DNA of 51,051 bases from an uncultured Bacteroidales bacterium (lineage in GTDB: Bacteria > Bacteroidota > Bacteroidia > Bacteroidales > Bacteroidaceae): contig CALDKD010000002.1 of NCBI GenBank assembly GCA_937898885.1, forward strand, positions 1-51,051, read 5' to 3'. Both the position numbers and the translations under genes were made by a program. Shown piece after piece: positions 41,619-51,000 of this stretch. Positions within the stretch are counted from its first letter, which is position 1, and every line of letters begins with the position of its first letter. The notes under the pieces were generated by a model. The model did not search any database. It worked only from the letters and a program-made list of their open reading frames with translations, and had not been told where the DNA came from.

Positions 41619-42955
41619 TGATGGCAGGGAAGATTGTTGTATTAGGAGCCGGTGAGAGTGGCGTGGGAGCCGCAGTTCTGGCTGTAAAGGAGGGCTTTGA
41701 GGTGTTCGTGTCCGATATGTCGGCAATTAAGCCGAAATACAAGGATGAGCTTGAGAGACGTGGCATTGATTTCGAGGAGGGCCTGCATACTGAGCAGCGT
41801 ATTCTCAGCGCGGACGAGATAATCAAGAGCCCGGGTATTCCAAACGATGCCCCCATCATTCAAAAGGCGGTAGCGAAGGGTATCCGCGTTATATCGGAGA
41901 TAGAATTCGCAGGGCGTTACACCACGTCGAAGATGATATGTATCACCGGCAGCAACGGCAAGACTACCACAACCTCGCTTATATACCATATTTTCAGGAT
42001 GGCAGGTCTGAATGTTGGATTGGCAGGCAATATAGGCAACAGCCTTGCTCTTCAGGTGGCCGAGGACCCGCACGACTACTATGTAATAGAGCTGAGCAGC
42101 TTCCAGCTTGACAATATGTATGATTTCAAGGCCGACATAGCAGTCCTGATGAACATCACACCAGACCATCTTGACCGATATGGCTATGAGATGCAGAATT
42201 ATGTGGATGCCAAGATGCGCGTGATCCGGAATCAGACTGAGAACGATGCTTTCGTGTTCTGGAATGATGATCCGATTATACAGCGTGAGCTGAGAAAATA
42301 TGGTATAACGGCAAAATTGTATCCCTTTGCAGAGGCAAAGGCCGCCGGTCTTGCCGCATACGTTGAGGATGGCAACGTCTGTTTTGACAGGCCGGAGTCG
42401 TTCAATATGGAGCAGGAGTCACTGGCCCTGGAAGGACGCCATAATCTATATAACTCAATGGCTGCCGGTATATCTGCAAACATTGCCGGCATACAGAAGG
42501 AGACCATCCGCAAGGCATTACAGACATTCAAGGGTGTTGAGCATCGCCTTGAGCGCGTGGCACGGGTAGCCGGTGTGGACTACATAAATGACTCTAAGGC
42601 AACGAATGTGAACAGTTGCTGGTATGCTCTTCAGAGTATGCCTGTGAAGTGCGTGCTGATTCTTGGAGGCAAGGATAAAGGCAATGATTACAACGAGATT
42701 GCTGATCTGGTTCGCGAGAAGTGCTGCGGCTTGGTATATATGGGTTTACATAATGAGAAACTTCACGATTTCTTCGATGGATTCGGACTGCCGGTAGCCG
42801 ATGTGCAGTCTATGCGCGATGCTGTAAAGGCTGCCTCGGAGATGGCGGAGAAAGGGCAGATTGTACTGCTCAGCCCGTGCTGCGCCAGTTTTGACCTGTT
42901 CAAAAGCTATGAGGACCGTGGAGACCAGTTCAAGGCTTGCGTAAGGGCTCTGTAA
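41618..42955 (+). CDS. murD: UDP-MurNAc-L-alanine:D-glutamate ligase MurD
   Basis: A 445-aa cytoplasmic Mur ligase adding D-glutamate to UDP-MurNAc-L-Ala with ATP. The N-terminal Rossmann-like domain starts VVLGAGESGVGAA. The P-loop is CITGSNGKTTTTSLI near residue 107, ITPDHLDRYGY lies in the central domain, and the C-terminal domain carries YINDSKATNVNS and VLILGGKDKGNDY, as in MurD. Two ATGs in a row (41618, 41621) can start it; the first overlaps the mraY stop by one base. Confidence 0.96.
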   Translation: MMAGKIVVLGAGESGVGAAVLAVKEGFEVFVSDMSAIKPKYKDELERRGIDFEEGLHTEQRILSADEIIKSPGIPNDAPIIQKAVAKGIRVISEIEFAGRYTTSKMICITGSNGKTTTTSLIYHIFRMAGLNVGLAGNIGNSLALQVAEDPHDYYVIELSSFQLDNMYDFKADIAVLMNITPDHLDRYGYEMQNYVDAKMRVIRNQTENDAFVFWNDDPIIQRELRKYGITAKLYPFAEAKAAGLAAYVEDGNVCFDRPESFNMEQESLALEGRHNLYNSMAAGISANIAGIQKETIRKALQTFKGVEHRLERVARVAGVDYINDSKATNVNSCWYALQSMPVKCVLILGGKDKGNDYNEIADLVREKCCGLVYMGLHNEKLHDFFDGFGLPVADVQSMRDAVKAASEMAEKGQIVLLSPCCASFDLFKSYEDRGDQFKACVRAL

Positions 42956-42967
42956 TTGTCTGACAGG

Positions 42968-44182
42968 ATGGAGGAGAAAGAAAAGACATATTTCAAAGGC
43001 GCGTCGATATACTGGATTTTCTGTATCGTTCTGTGTCTGATCTCTATAGTTGAGGTCTTCAGCGCGACCAGCAGGATGACGTTCGGCGGTGAGCAGAACT
43101 ATTTGCGGCCGGTGATTCGTCACGTGGCACACCTTTGCGTGGGATTCACCTGTCTGTATGTCGTTCACAGGGTACCATATCGTTTTTTCAGACTCGTCCC
43201 GTATGTACTGCTTCCTTTGTCTGCTCTTGCGCTGGGCTATCTGCTGTTCAAGAGTATGACAACAGGAGTGACAGACAGGTGGATAGCATTGCCGTTCATA
43301 TCAATTCAACCATCGGAGTTTGCCAAAATGGGTGTCATAACGGCTGTAGCCTGGATGCTTTCAAAGTTGGATGTAGATGATGCGATGTCGCAGCTTCAGA
43401 CGTTCTGGCGCATAATAGCATTGTCGGGCATATTCATTCTGATGATTATGCCGGAGAACCTGTCAACAGCCTTGTTGCTTACCATTGTCGTGCTGGCTAT
43501 GATGTATGTGGGGCAGATTCGCCGGAAATATATGTTCCGCCTGATAGGCGTGGGTATGCTTGCGGGAGGTCTGATGCTGGCTATCATGCTTCTGGTTCCT
43601 CCTTCCAAGATTGCGGATTCACCTCTGCCAAGCCGTTTCGTCACCTGGCAGGCACGCGTGCTTGATTTTACTGACAAGAGCGATAAGTCAACTCCTTTGG
43701 ATTATGTCAGGAATGTGGCTCGTGACAAACCACAGGAGACTCACGCCAATATAGCGATAGCAAGCAGCAACATATTCGGCAAGGGGCCCGGAAACTCCGT
43801 GGAGAGAGATTTCCTGCAGGAGGCCAGCTGCGATTTCATCTACGCCATAATAATAGAGGAACTGGGCCTTGTGGGCGCTCTTTGCGTTCTCGGGATCTAT
43901 TTGTGGCTGCTTTTAAAGACGGGAGGTATTGCCACCAAATGCGGAAAAAACCGTTTTGCTAGATATATGGCGATGGGTATAGTGTTGCAGATTACGTTGC
44001 AGGCGTTTATCAATATGGCAGTGGCGGTAGGACTTATTCCTGTCACAGGTCAGCCTTTACCTTTGATAAGTACAGGTGGAACTTCTATTATTGTGACTTG
44101 CGCCTATATGGGTATGCTGATCAGCATAAGCTGGAGTGGTGTGGAGAGTCAGGCAACGGAAGATATCTCAGTGGACGAATAA
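42968..44182 (+). CDS. ftsW: FtsW septal peptidoglycan polymerase (SEDS)
   Basis: A 404-aa SEDS glycosyltransferase with about ten membrane helices that polymerises lipid II together with FtsI. Family motifs: FISIQPSEFAKMGVI near residue 120, the periplasmic ANIAIASSNIFGKGPGNSVERDFL region and DFIYAIIIEELGLVGAL near 295, and TGQPLPLISTGGTSII near 365. The ATG at 42968 is chosen; a TTG at 42956, adjacent to the murD stop, would add four residues and cannot be excluded. Confidence 0.95.
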   Translation: MEEKEKTYFKGASIYWIFCIVLCLISIVEVFSATSRMTFGGEQNYLRPVIRHVAHLCVGFTCLYVVHRVPYRFFRLVPYVLLPLSALALGYLLFKSMTTGVTDRWIALPFISIQPSEFAKMGVITAVAWMLSKLDVDDAMSQLQTFWRIIALSGIFILMIMPENLSTALLLTIVVLAMMYVGQIRRKYMFRLIGVGMLAGGLMLAIMLLVPPSKIADSPLPSRFVTWQARVLDFTDKSDKSTPLDYVRNVARDKPQETHANIAIASSNIFGKGPGNSVERDFLQEASCDFIYAIIIEELGLVGALCVLGIYLWLLLKTGGIATKCGKNRFARYMAMGIVLQITLQAFINMAVAVGLIPVTGQPLPLISTGGTSIIVTCAYMGMLISISWSGVESQATEDISVDE

Positions 44183-44192
44183 TTACAAAATA

Positions 44193-45305
44193 ATGGCAGA
44201 GACAAGAATCATCATCAGTGGCGGCGGTACAGGAGGACATATCTTTCCCGCCATATCCATAGCTAATGCAGTAAAAGCCTTACGGCCAGATGCGGAGATA
44301 CTGTTTGTGGGGGCCGAGAACAGAATGGAGATGCAACGTGTTCCTGCCGCAGGATATCGCATTGAGGGATTGCCTGTAGCCGGTTTTGACCGCTCGCATC
44401 CTTTGAAGAATATATCTGTCCTGGTGAAATTGATGAGAAGCCAGTGTAAGGCACGTCGGATTGTCAAGTCATTTCGTCCACAGGTAGCTGTGGGCGTGGG
44501 CGGATATGCCAGCGGTCCTACATTGCGTATGGCAGGCCGTATGGGCATTCCTACTTTGCTGCAGGAGCAGAACTCTTTTGCCGGAGTAACCAACAAATTG
44601 CTGGCCAAACGTGCCAGCCGGATCTGTGTGGCCTACGAGGGAATGGAGAGATTCTTCCCGAAAGAAGTAATTATGATGACCGGCAATCCAGTGCGTCAGA
44701 GCCTGACTGAGAACCGTATGCCAAAGGCAGATGCCGCCAGGGCAATGGGGCTTGATCCGGAGAAACGCATTATCTTGATTATTGGAGGCAGCCTTGGAGC
44801 CCGTAGTGTGAATGAGAGTGTGATGGCTCAGCTGGATGCCATTCGTGCGGCAGATGATGTGCAGGTGTTCTGGCAGACCGGCAAGATATACATTGAGGAG
44901 ATGAGAAAACGTCTGGCGGAGCAAGAGCCGGTGCCTAATCTGTTCCCTACGGATTTCATAGCGAGTATGGATCAGGCATACAGCGCCGCTGACCTCGTAA
45001 TATCAAGGGCAGGTGCCAGCTCAATATCCGAGCTCTGCCTTCTGGGAAAGCCGGTTATTCTGGTTCCTTCTCCAAATGTGGCAGAGGATCATCAGACCAA
45101 AAACGCCATGGCTCTGGTCAAGAAAGATGCCGCAGTGCATATTGCAGACAGTCAGTCCCGTGAGCGGCTTATTCCTGAAGCGTTGACATTGGTCAGGGAT
45201 GCCGGCCGGCTCCTGTCGCTAAGTGAGAATATTCTACGTATGGCTTTGCCTGACTCTGCGGCGATTATCGCCCGTGAGGTACTCAGGCTGGCGGATGGAA
45301 AGTGA
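44193..45305 (+). CDS. murG: MurG N-acetylglucosaminyltransferase
   Basis: A 370-aa peripheral membrane GT-B enzyme that transfers GlcNAc to lipid I to form lipid II. The N-terminal loop ISGGGTGGHIFPAISIA (about residue 8) binds the lipid diphosphate. AVGVGGYASGPTLRMAGRMG and LLQEQNSFAGVTNK are conserved. The C-domain has IIGGSLGARSVNESV near 195, VISRAGASSISELCLLGKP near 270 and VAEDHQTKNA for UDP-GlcNAc binding. The longer frame opening at 44136 overlaps ftsW; the ATG at 44193 gives the family start MAETRIIISGGG. Confidence 0.96.
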   Translation: MAETRIIISGGGTGGHIFPAISIANAVKALRPDAEILFVGAENRMEMQRVPAAGYRIEGLPVAGFDRSHPLKNISVLVKLMRSQCKARRIVKSFRPQVAVGVGGYASGPTLRMAGRMGIPTLLQEQNSFAGVTNKLLAKRASRICVAYEGMERFFPKEVIMMTGNPVRQSLTENRMPKADAARAMGLDPEKRIILIIGGSLGARSVNESVMAQLDAIRAADDVQVFWQTGKIYIEEMRKRLAEQEPVPNLFPTDFIASMDQAYSAADLVISRAGASSISELCLLGKPVILVPSPNVAEDHQTKNAMALVKKDAAVHIADSQSRERLIPEALTLVRDAGRLLSLSENILRMALPDSAAIIAREVLRLADGK

Positions 45306-45326
45306 GGTTAAAATTATAAGGAAATT

Positions 45327-46718
45327 ATGGAGACAGATCAGATAAAATCGGTGTATTTTGTAGGTGCCGGAGGCATAGGAATGAGCGCGCTTGTCCGTTT
45401 TTTCCTTGCCAATGGCAAGTTCGTGGCCGGTTATGACAAGACTCCCAGTGAGCTTACATCGGCTTTGATATCAGAGGGGGCTGCAATTCATTTTGAGGAT
45501 GATGCGCAGCTTATTCCTGAGTGCTGCCGTGACTCCCAGACAACGTTGGTCGTATATACACCTGCTATTCCTGCGGACCATTCTGAGATGGCCTGGTTCC
45601 GCAATAACGGTTTTGATATTCAGAAACGTGCTCAGGTCCTGGGAACACTTACACGCAGTATGGATGGCCTCTGTGTTGCCGGAACTCACGGCAAGACAAC
45701 GACATCTGCTATGACCTCACATATTTTGTCAGGCACCGCAGAGGGCTGTAATGCTTTTCTTGGTGGAATCCTTAAGAACACCAGAAGCAATCTTATGCTC
45801 AGCGACCGCAGCCTCAGGGTCGTGATTGAGGCCGATGAGTTTGACCGCTCATTCCATCATCTCAGACCGCTGCGCTCGGTGATTACCGCGATTGACGCTG
45901 ATCATCTGGATATATACGGAACATACGACAATTACCTGGAGAGCTTCCGTCACTACGTATCCCTGATACGTCCTGGAGGTGACCTGATACTCAGGTATGG
46001 CTTAGAGGATAAGTTGCGCCCTGAGCTGAATGAGGGTGTTCATCTGTGGTCGTATTCTGCGGAAAAAGGCGATTTCCACGCAGAGAATGTGCGGATGGGT
46101 AATGGCGAGATAACATTTGATTTCATATCACCGGTTGAGAATATATGTGACATACAATTGGGAGTGCCCGTTGCAATCAATATAGAGAACGGAGTAGCGG
46201 CGATGGCCTTGGCGCAACTGAGCGGTGCCACTTCAGACGTTATTCGCCAGAGGATGGCGTCATTCCGGGGAACAGACCGCAGGTTTGACTTCCATCTTAA
46301 GAGACCGGACAAGGTCTATCTGAGTGATTACGCCCATCATCCGGCGGAATTGCGTCAGTGTGCTATCTCTGTTCGCGGACTTTATGCAGACCGTAAGATA
46401 ACCGCTATATTCCAACCTCATTTATATACGCGTACACGCGATTTTCACAAAGAGTTTGCCGACAGTCTCTCTCTGTTTGATGAGGTGTGGCTGGTGGATA
46501 TCTATCCGGCGCGTGAGCAACCTATACCTGGTGTTACGAGCGAATTGGTGGCGAGAGACATCCGTGCCGGAGTATGCAAGGGTGTGATAGGTATTAAAGA
46601 TGTGCCGGAACTTGTCCGTGGTATCGCCTCTGATGTTGAGGTGCTGGTTACCGTAGGCGCCGGAGATCTGGATAACCTTTCGGGACAGATAACGGACATT
46701 CTGGAAAATAACTGCTGA
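45327..46718 (+). CDS. murC: UDP-MurNAc:L-alanine ligase MurC
   Basis: A 463-aa cytoplasmic Mur ligase adding the first amino acid, L-alanine, to UDP-MurNAc. It begins with a nucleotide-binding YFVGAGGIGMSALVRFFLA. The P-loop CVAGTHGKTTTSAM is near residue 115, followed by VIEADEFDRSFHHLRP and ITAIDADHLDIYG; the C-domain has YLSDYAHHPAELRQC near 330 and FQPHLYTRTRDF. Encoded after murG as in most Bacteroidetes clusters; no murB or ddl follows, so those genes lie elsewhere. Confidence 0.95.
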   Translation: METDQIKSVYFVGAGGIGMSALVRFFLANGKFVAGYDKTPSELTSALISEGAAIHFEDDAQLIPECCRDSQTTLVVYTPAIPADHSEMAWFRNNGFDIQKRAQVLGTLTRSMDGLCVAGTHGKTTTSAMTSHILSGTAEGCNAFLGGILKNTRSNLMLSDRSLRVVIEADEFDRSFHHLRPLRSVITAIDADHLDIYGTYDNYLESFRHYVSLIRPGGDLILRYGLEDKLRPELNEGVHLWSYSAEKGDFHAENVRMGNGEITFDFISPVENICDIQLGVPVAINIENGVAAMALAQLSGATSDVIRQRMASFRGTDRRFDFHLKRPDKVYLSDYAHHPAELRQCAISVRGLYADRKITAIFQPHLYTRTRDFHKEFADSLSLFDEVWLVDIYPAREQPIPGVTSELVARDIRAGVCKGVIGIKDVPELVRGIASDVEVLVTVGAGDLDNLSGQITDILENNC

Positions 46719-46720
46719 AA

Positions 46721-47452
46721 ATGGTAAGACGCATTCTGGGAATAGTAATTGTGGCTCTGATGGCCGGCTATCTGGTGTTCTCGCTGTCAAGTCTTACTGA
46801 CAATCCGCGTGGCGCTGTCTGCGAGGGACTTGATTTCAAGATACAGGACAGCCTTCACTATGGACTGCTTACCCCTGGAATGATAACCGGTCTGTTGGAT
46901 GAGAAGAGGATGAATCCTGTAGGGAAGGAGCTTGATCAGATTGACCTGGACAGCATGGAGCATATTATTATGAATCATCCGATGGTGCTTTCCGCAGAGT
47001 GCTTCAAGACCGCCGGAAAAACAGTGAAGATAAAGATTCATACCTGCGTGCCTCTTGTCAGAGTTCTGGGCGACTATGGTACGGACTATCTGGTTGACAG
47101 CCGGGGCCGTATTCTGGAAAGAAACCGGAGCGTTGTGCAGGTGCCAGTGGCAACAGGGCACATTTCCAGGGAATTTGCAGGTACCGGACTTGTCAAATTG
47201 GTTGAGACCATTAATGAAAGCCGTTTCTGGAAGGCTCAGGTGGAGCAGATAAACATTGATGCGAAAGGTCAGATAGAGCTTGTGCCACGTGTAGGCAATC
47301 ATCTGATAAAACTTGGCGATGCCGACAATCTGGAGGAGAAACTTGACCGTCTGATGAAGTTCTATCAGGATGGCTTGAGCAAGATAGGGTGGAATAAATA
47401 CTCCTCTATCAGTGTGGCCTATGACGGCCAGGTTGTGTGCCGGAGACGGTAA
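46721..47452 (+). CDS. ftsQ: FtsQ-like cell division protein
   Basis: A 243-aa bitopic inner-membrane protein: one helix at the N-terminus (ILGIVIVALMAGYLVFSLSS) and a periplasmic part with a degenerate POTRA segment (about 35-110) and the conserved DYLVDSRGRIL near 125. Toward the C-terminus are beta-strand segments (QIELVPRVGNHLIKLGDADN). Position between murC and ftsA supports FtsQ, the scaffold joining FtsL/FtsB to the ring. Starts 2 nt after murC. Confidence 0.9.
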   Translation: MVRRILGIVIVALMAGYLVFSLSSLTDNPRGAVCEGLDFKIQDSLHYGLLTPGMITGLLDEKRMNPVGKELDQIDLDSMEHIIMNHPMVLSAECFKTAGKTVKIKIHTCVPLVRVLGDYGTDYLVDSRGRILERNRSVVQVPVATGHISREFAGTGLVKLVETINESRFWKAQVEQINIDAKGQIELVPRVGNHLIKLGDADNLEEKLDRLMKFYQDGLSKIGWNKYSSISVAYDGQVVCRRR

Positions 47453-47482
47453 ATTGATTGATAGTAAAGATATTATTGATAT

Positions 47483-48883
47483 ATGGAGAACGAGAAAGTA
47501 ATAGTAGCTATTGAGCTTGGATCTTCCAAAATATCCGGAGCTGCCGCGCGTAGGACTGTAAATGGCGGCTTGGAAGTACTTGCTTGCGCGTCGGTGCCCT
47601 CATCGGCATACATAAAGAATGGCGCAGTGTATAATCTGGACCGGACAGCCGATGGTATTGCGAAACTCATTGAGTTGCTTGAGAGGCAATTGAATACCAA
47701 AATCCAACAGGCTTTCATCGGTTATGCCGGAAAATCCCTGCGTACAGTACCGGTAGTACTTGAGCGGACTCTTGAGGAAGGTGCCGTTATTACGAACGAG
47801 CTTGTGGATGATATGCTCGCGGAATGCGGTGAGGTCCAGTCGGACGACTTGCTCTCGCTTTGCGTGGCATCACAGGAGTTCAGAACCGACCACAAGAGCG
47901 TTGCGGAGCCTGATCCGGTGGGTGTAGCCTGCTCTTACGTTGAGGGTCGTTTCCAGAGGGTCATGATACGTCCGCGCCTGTTCAAACTTCTGGATGACAG
48001 CTTCAAACACGCAAGTCTGGATATAGCGGACAGCTATGTGGCTCCTATGGCCCTTGCCAACCTCATTCTCTCTGAGGAGGAGCGTCAACGTGGATGCGCG
48101 CTTGTTGATTATGGAGCAGATACTGTCACAGTAAGCGTCTATAAGGGTGGCCAGCTGGGCTATCTGCGTGTGATACCGCTTGGAAGCGACACAATCACAA
48201 AGGATATTATGAGCCAGCTCCAGCTCACACACGGGCAGGCTGAGTCTCTGAAGGTGACGTATGGCCTTTGTGGAGAGGCTGGTCAGATTGAGGAGAGTGC
48301 GACAGTTGGCGACAAACAGATATCGCTGAAACTTCTGGGCGAGATAATCGAGGCCAGAAACGAGGAGATAATGGTTAATGTGGCCAGACAGATACGCGCC
48401 TCGGGCTATTACGATTCCTTGTTTGGGGGCATCGTAGTGACTGGCGGCGGCAGCAATCTCAAAAGACTCAATAATATAATGTCCGGCATTTTCGCGGGAG
48501 TAAGTCCGATTCGTATTTGTGGCAGGGCTCCTCTTGATGTCAAGTGGTGTGACTCATCCTGGGATACTTCGGACGGAACGTCTCTTACACTTCTCGCGCT
48601 TCTTGCCAGAGGCGATGAGAATTGCTGTGAGTATCAGGAGGTTGATATGATGGTTGAGCCTGTTCCGGAAGAGGGGCAGAGTTTTGATACGCTCAGCATA
48701 TTCAATGATGAGGGTGAGAGCGCTCAGGCTGAGCGCGACCGTAAGGAGGCTGAGCGCCGCAAGGCAAAGGAAGAGCACGACCTTGAGGCTGCCAGGAAGA
48801 AGGCAGAGAAGAAGGAGAAGAAGAATTCCCTGATAAACTCCGCCAGGAATTATTTCCATAAGTTTTTCGATGATGTTCAATAA
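47483..48883 (+). CDS. ftsA: FtsA cell division ATPase (actin-like)
   Basis: A 466-aa actin-fold ATPase that anchors FtsZ to the membrane. Conserved blocks: VAIELGSSKISGAAARR (phosphate 1), the 1C insertion region around QAFIGYAGKSLRTV, CALVDYGADTVTVSVYKGG (phosphate 2) near 210 and GGIVVTGGGSNLKRLNNIM (adenosine loop) near 315. A charged, probably coiled linker (about 415-450, ERDRKEAERRKAKEEHDLEA) leads to a short amphipathic tail, ARNYFHKFFDDVQ, the likely membrane-targeting helix. Confidence 0.95.
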   Translation: MENEKVIVAIELGSSKISGAAARRTVNGGLEVLACASVPSSAYIKNGAVYNLDRTADGIAKLIELLERQLNTKIQQAFIGYAGKSLRTVPVVLERTLEEGAVITNELVDDMLAECGEVQSDDLLSLCVASQEFRTDHKSVAEPDPVGVACSYVEGRFQRVMIRPRLFKLLDDSFKHASLDIADSYVAPMALANLILSEEERQRGCALVDYGADTVTVSVYKGGQLGYLRVIPLGSDTITKDIMSQLQLTHGQAESLKVTYGLCGEAGQIEESATVGDKQISLKLLGEIIEARNEEIMVNVARQIRASGYYDSLFGGIVVTGGGSNLKRLNNIMSGIFAGVSPIRICGRAPLDVKWCDSSWDTSDGTSLTLLALLARGDENCCEYQEVDMMVEPVPEEGQSFDTLSIFNDEGESAQAERDRKEAERRKAKEEHDLEAARKKAEKKEKKNSLINSARNYFHKFFDDVQ

Positions 48884-48900
48884 TAACGCGATACATAGCT

Positions 48901-50142
48901 ATGAACAAGACAATTAAATCTTTTGAGGAGAATGAGGTGCTGCCATTCGGATTTCCGACAGACGCGCCTAAAATCATAAAGGTTATCGGAGTTGGCGGCG
49001 GTGGCGGTAATGCCGTGAAGACTATGTATCGCGAGGGAATACGCGATGTGGTTTTCGTATTGGCCAACACCGACAGCCAGGCTCTCGCTGAGTCTGACAT
49101 ACCTGTAAAGCTGCAACTTGGCAAGATGGTTACCGAGGGACTTGGCGCCGGAAATGATCCGAATGTCGCCAAGGCGGCTGCCGAGGAGAGCATTGAGGAT
49201 ATCCGCAGGCTTTTCAAGGACGAGACTCAGATGGTTTTCATTACCGCCGGAATGGGCGGCGGTACAGGAACTGGAGCAGCACCAGTCATTGCCAGGTGCG
49301 CCAAGGAGGAGGGGATGCTTACTGTAGGCATTGTCACTATCCCGTTTAAGTTTGAGATGCGTCCTAAGATCCGTCAGGCCATAGCCGGCGTGAAGGAGAT
49401 GGCGCAATATGTGGATGCCTTGCTGGTAATCAATAATGAGCGACTGCTTGACATCTATTCTGAGCAAAAGGTCGCCGTTGGCTTCAAGAAGGTAGATGAG
49501 ACCCTTACCACAGCTACCAAGAGCATCGCCGAGATTATTACCTGCCGTGGCATAATAAATCTGGACTTCCGTGATGTCAAGAAGATTCTGAAGGATGGCG
49601 GCGTTGCCATAATGAGCTCTGGCGAGGCCTCAGGCGAGAACCGTGTTGAACAGGCAATTCAGTCCGCCCTCAATTCACCACTTCTTTACAACAACGACAT
49701 ATATCGTTCTAAGAAAATACTGTTCAACATCTACCAGAGCTCTGATGAGCAGTATCAGCTTGTCTTGAACGAGATGAACGAGATCCGTCATTTTATGGAC
49801 AAGTTTGAGGATGAGAACATAGAGGTTATCTGGGGACTGGCCAATGATCCGAACCTTGGCGACAAGGTTAAGATTACAGTGCTTGCCACTGGCTTCGGAA
49901 TGAGCAACATTCCTCTGGTGGAGGATAATACCGACAATGAGGAGGCAATTGGCAAGCTATATGGAGAGCCGGCAGGTAAGAAAGCCCTCTACATTTTTGA
50001 GCTTGAGGATGATGATATGGACAATGACGCGCTCATCAATGCGCTTAACGAGTCTCCTACAAATCTTCGCCGCTCATCGGATCTGTCGGAGATGAAAGCG
50101 CTCCGCGACAAGGAGAAAGCAGTAGCGCAGACTCTCAGTTAA
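48901..50142 (+). CDS. ftsZ: FtsZ cell division GTPase (tubulin-like)
   Basis: A 413-aa tubulin homologue forming the Z-ring. It has the GTP-binding IGVGGGGGNAV near residue 29, the tubulin signature GMGGGTGTGAAP near 115 and the synergy (T7) loop NLDFRDVKKIL near 220. The C-terminal linker is short and acidic. A divergent tail core, ESPTNLRRS (384-392), resembles the usual D-I-P-A-F-L-R-K FtsA-binding motif and is followed by 21 residues ending AVAQTLS. It is the last gene of the cluster, and its end overlaps recO by 8 nt. Confidence 0.97.
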   Translation: MNKTIKSFEENEVLPFGFPTDAPKIIKVIGVGGGGGNAVKTMYREGIRDVVFVLANTDSQALAESDIPVKLQLGKMVTEGLGAGNDPNVAKAAAEESIEDIRRLFKDETQMVFITAGMGGGTGTGAAPVIARCAKEEGMLTVGIVTIPFKFEMRPKIRQAIAGVKEMAQYVDALLVINNERLLDIYSEQKVAVGFKKVDETLTTATKSIAEIITCRGIINLDFRDVKKILKDGGVAIMSSGEASGENRVEQAIQSALNSPLLYNNDIYRSKKILFNIYQSSDEQYQLVLNEMNEIRHFMDKFEDENIEVIWGLANDPNLGDKVKITVLATGFGMSNIPLVEDNTDNEEAIGKLYGEPAGKKALYIFELEDDDMDNDALINALNESPTNLRRSSDLSEMKALRDKEKAVAQTLS

Positions 50143-50860
50143 ACACTGTCTGAAGCACCTCAATTGATTTGAGAACCGGAAAACCGGGGATGTGCATTCG
50201 CAGGTAGTCGTTCAGACAATTCAGCAGGCCGGCCCTTTCAGAGCCGGTCATTGCCGTCTTTGAGGCCTCCTGCGCATTCTCACTCTGCATTAGCAGCACG
50301 GTCTTGTATGCATGGTCCGGCTGTATGAGATCATAATGTGGCGGTTGTATGGCCGGGAAGGTGCCGTCTCTCATATCAAGCCAGCATCCAGGCTGGTAAT
50401 TGTCAGTGTTCGGGCCGATGCCTAAATAGCCAATGACCTTCAGAATAAAATACAGGTGAAAGTTTCCGGCGTTCTCCAATTTGTCAAATTCCGAAATCGC
50501 GTTGGCTATGAATGAGAACAGAGGCCTGTTCTCGCTCTCCTCGCGTAGGGAATATGTCAGAAACTCGCCTAATAACAACGCTATGCTGCTTTTTATCGGA
50601 TTGAAGGGAATATCCTTGAATGGCATAATGTTGCAGGGCTCCTTTAGGTGCTGAAGCGTGTCGGAAGGTACTATCCTGCTCTCGAATTCAATTATTGTAA
50701 GTGGCTGAGTGATCGTGTTGCGCCTTGCCCCTTTGTTGCCCGTGGCCGCATAAAGAACGTATGGCACGTGTCCGTTCCCCTCTGTGAATATGTGAATGAT
50801 GCTTGATTTGTCGTTGTGCCTGACAGTTCCAAGTACTATTCCTCTCTCTTTATGCCACAT
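50135..50860 (-). CDS. recO: DNA repair protein RecO
   Basis: A 241-aa recombination mediator that, with RecR, loads RecA on SSB-coated DNA. It starts with the OB-fold typical of the family (KERGIVLGTVRHNDKSSIIHIFTEGNGHVPYVLYA). An alpha-helical domain follows (ALLLGEFLTYSLREESENRP). The zinc-binding cysteines of many RecO proteins are not evident. Convergent to ftsZ with an 8-nt overlap at the 3' ends. Confidence 0.9.
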   Translation of the reverse strand: MWHKERGIVLGTVRHNDKSSIIHIFTEGNGHVPYVLYAATGNKGARRNTITQPLTIIEFESRIVPSDTLQHLKEPCNIMPFKDIPFNPIKSSIALLLGEFLTYSLREESENRPLFSFIANAISEFDKLENAGNFHLYFILKVIGYLGIGPNTDNYQPGCWLDMRDGTFPAIQPPHYDLIQPDHAYKTVLLMQSENAQEASKTAMTGSERAGLLNCLNDYLRMHIPGFPVLKSIEVLQTVFN

Positions 50861-50907
50861 CCTCTTTTTGTTATTTCTGCCGCGAATATAAAAAAAGTTC
50901 CGGAAAC

Positions 50908-50938
50908 TTGGACGTTTGGGAAAATGTAACTACTTTTG
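50908..50938 (+). promoter_or_regulatory. Promoter of tRNA-Glu
   Basis: TACTTTTG at 50931-50938 fits TAnnTTTG, with TTG at 50908-50910 and a 20-bp spacer. Predicted start near 50945, about 56 nt before the tRNA. No protein gene lies between. Confidence 0.6.
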
Positions 50939-51000
50939 CATCCGCTTAAAAGGCAGGGTCCGTTTAGATGTGTGCTGAACACATTGATACGGAAAATGAT

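Noticed and set aside
38880..47452. murF, murB or ddl within the dcw cluster
   Set aside because: Every frame in the cluster is assigned to another gene; these three are absent from the window.
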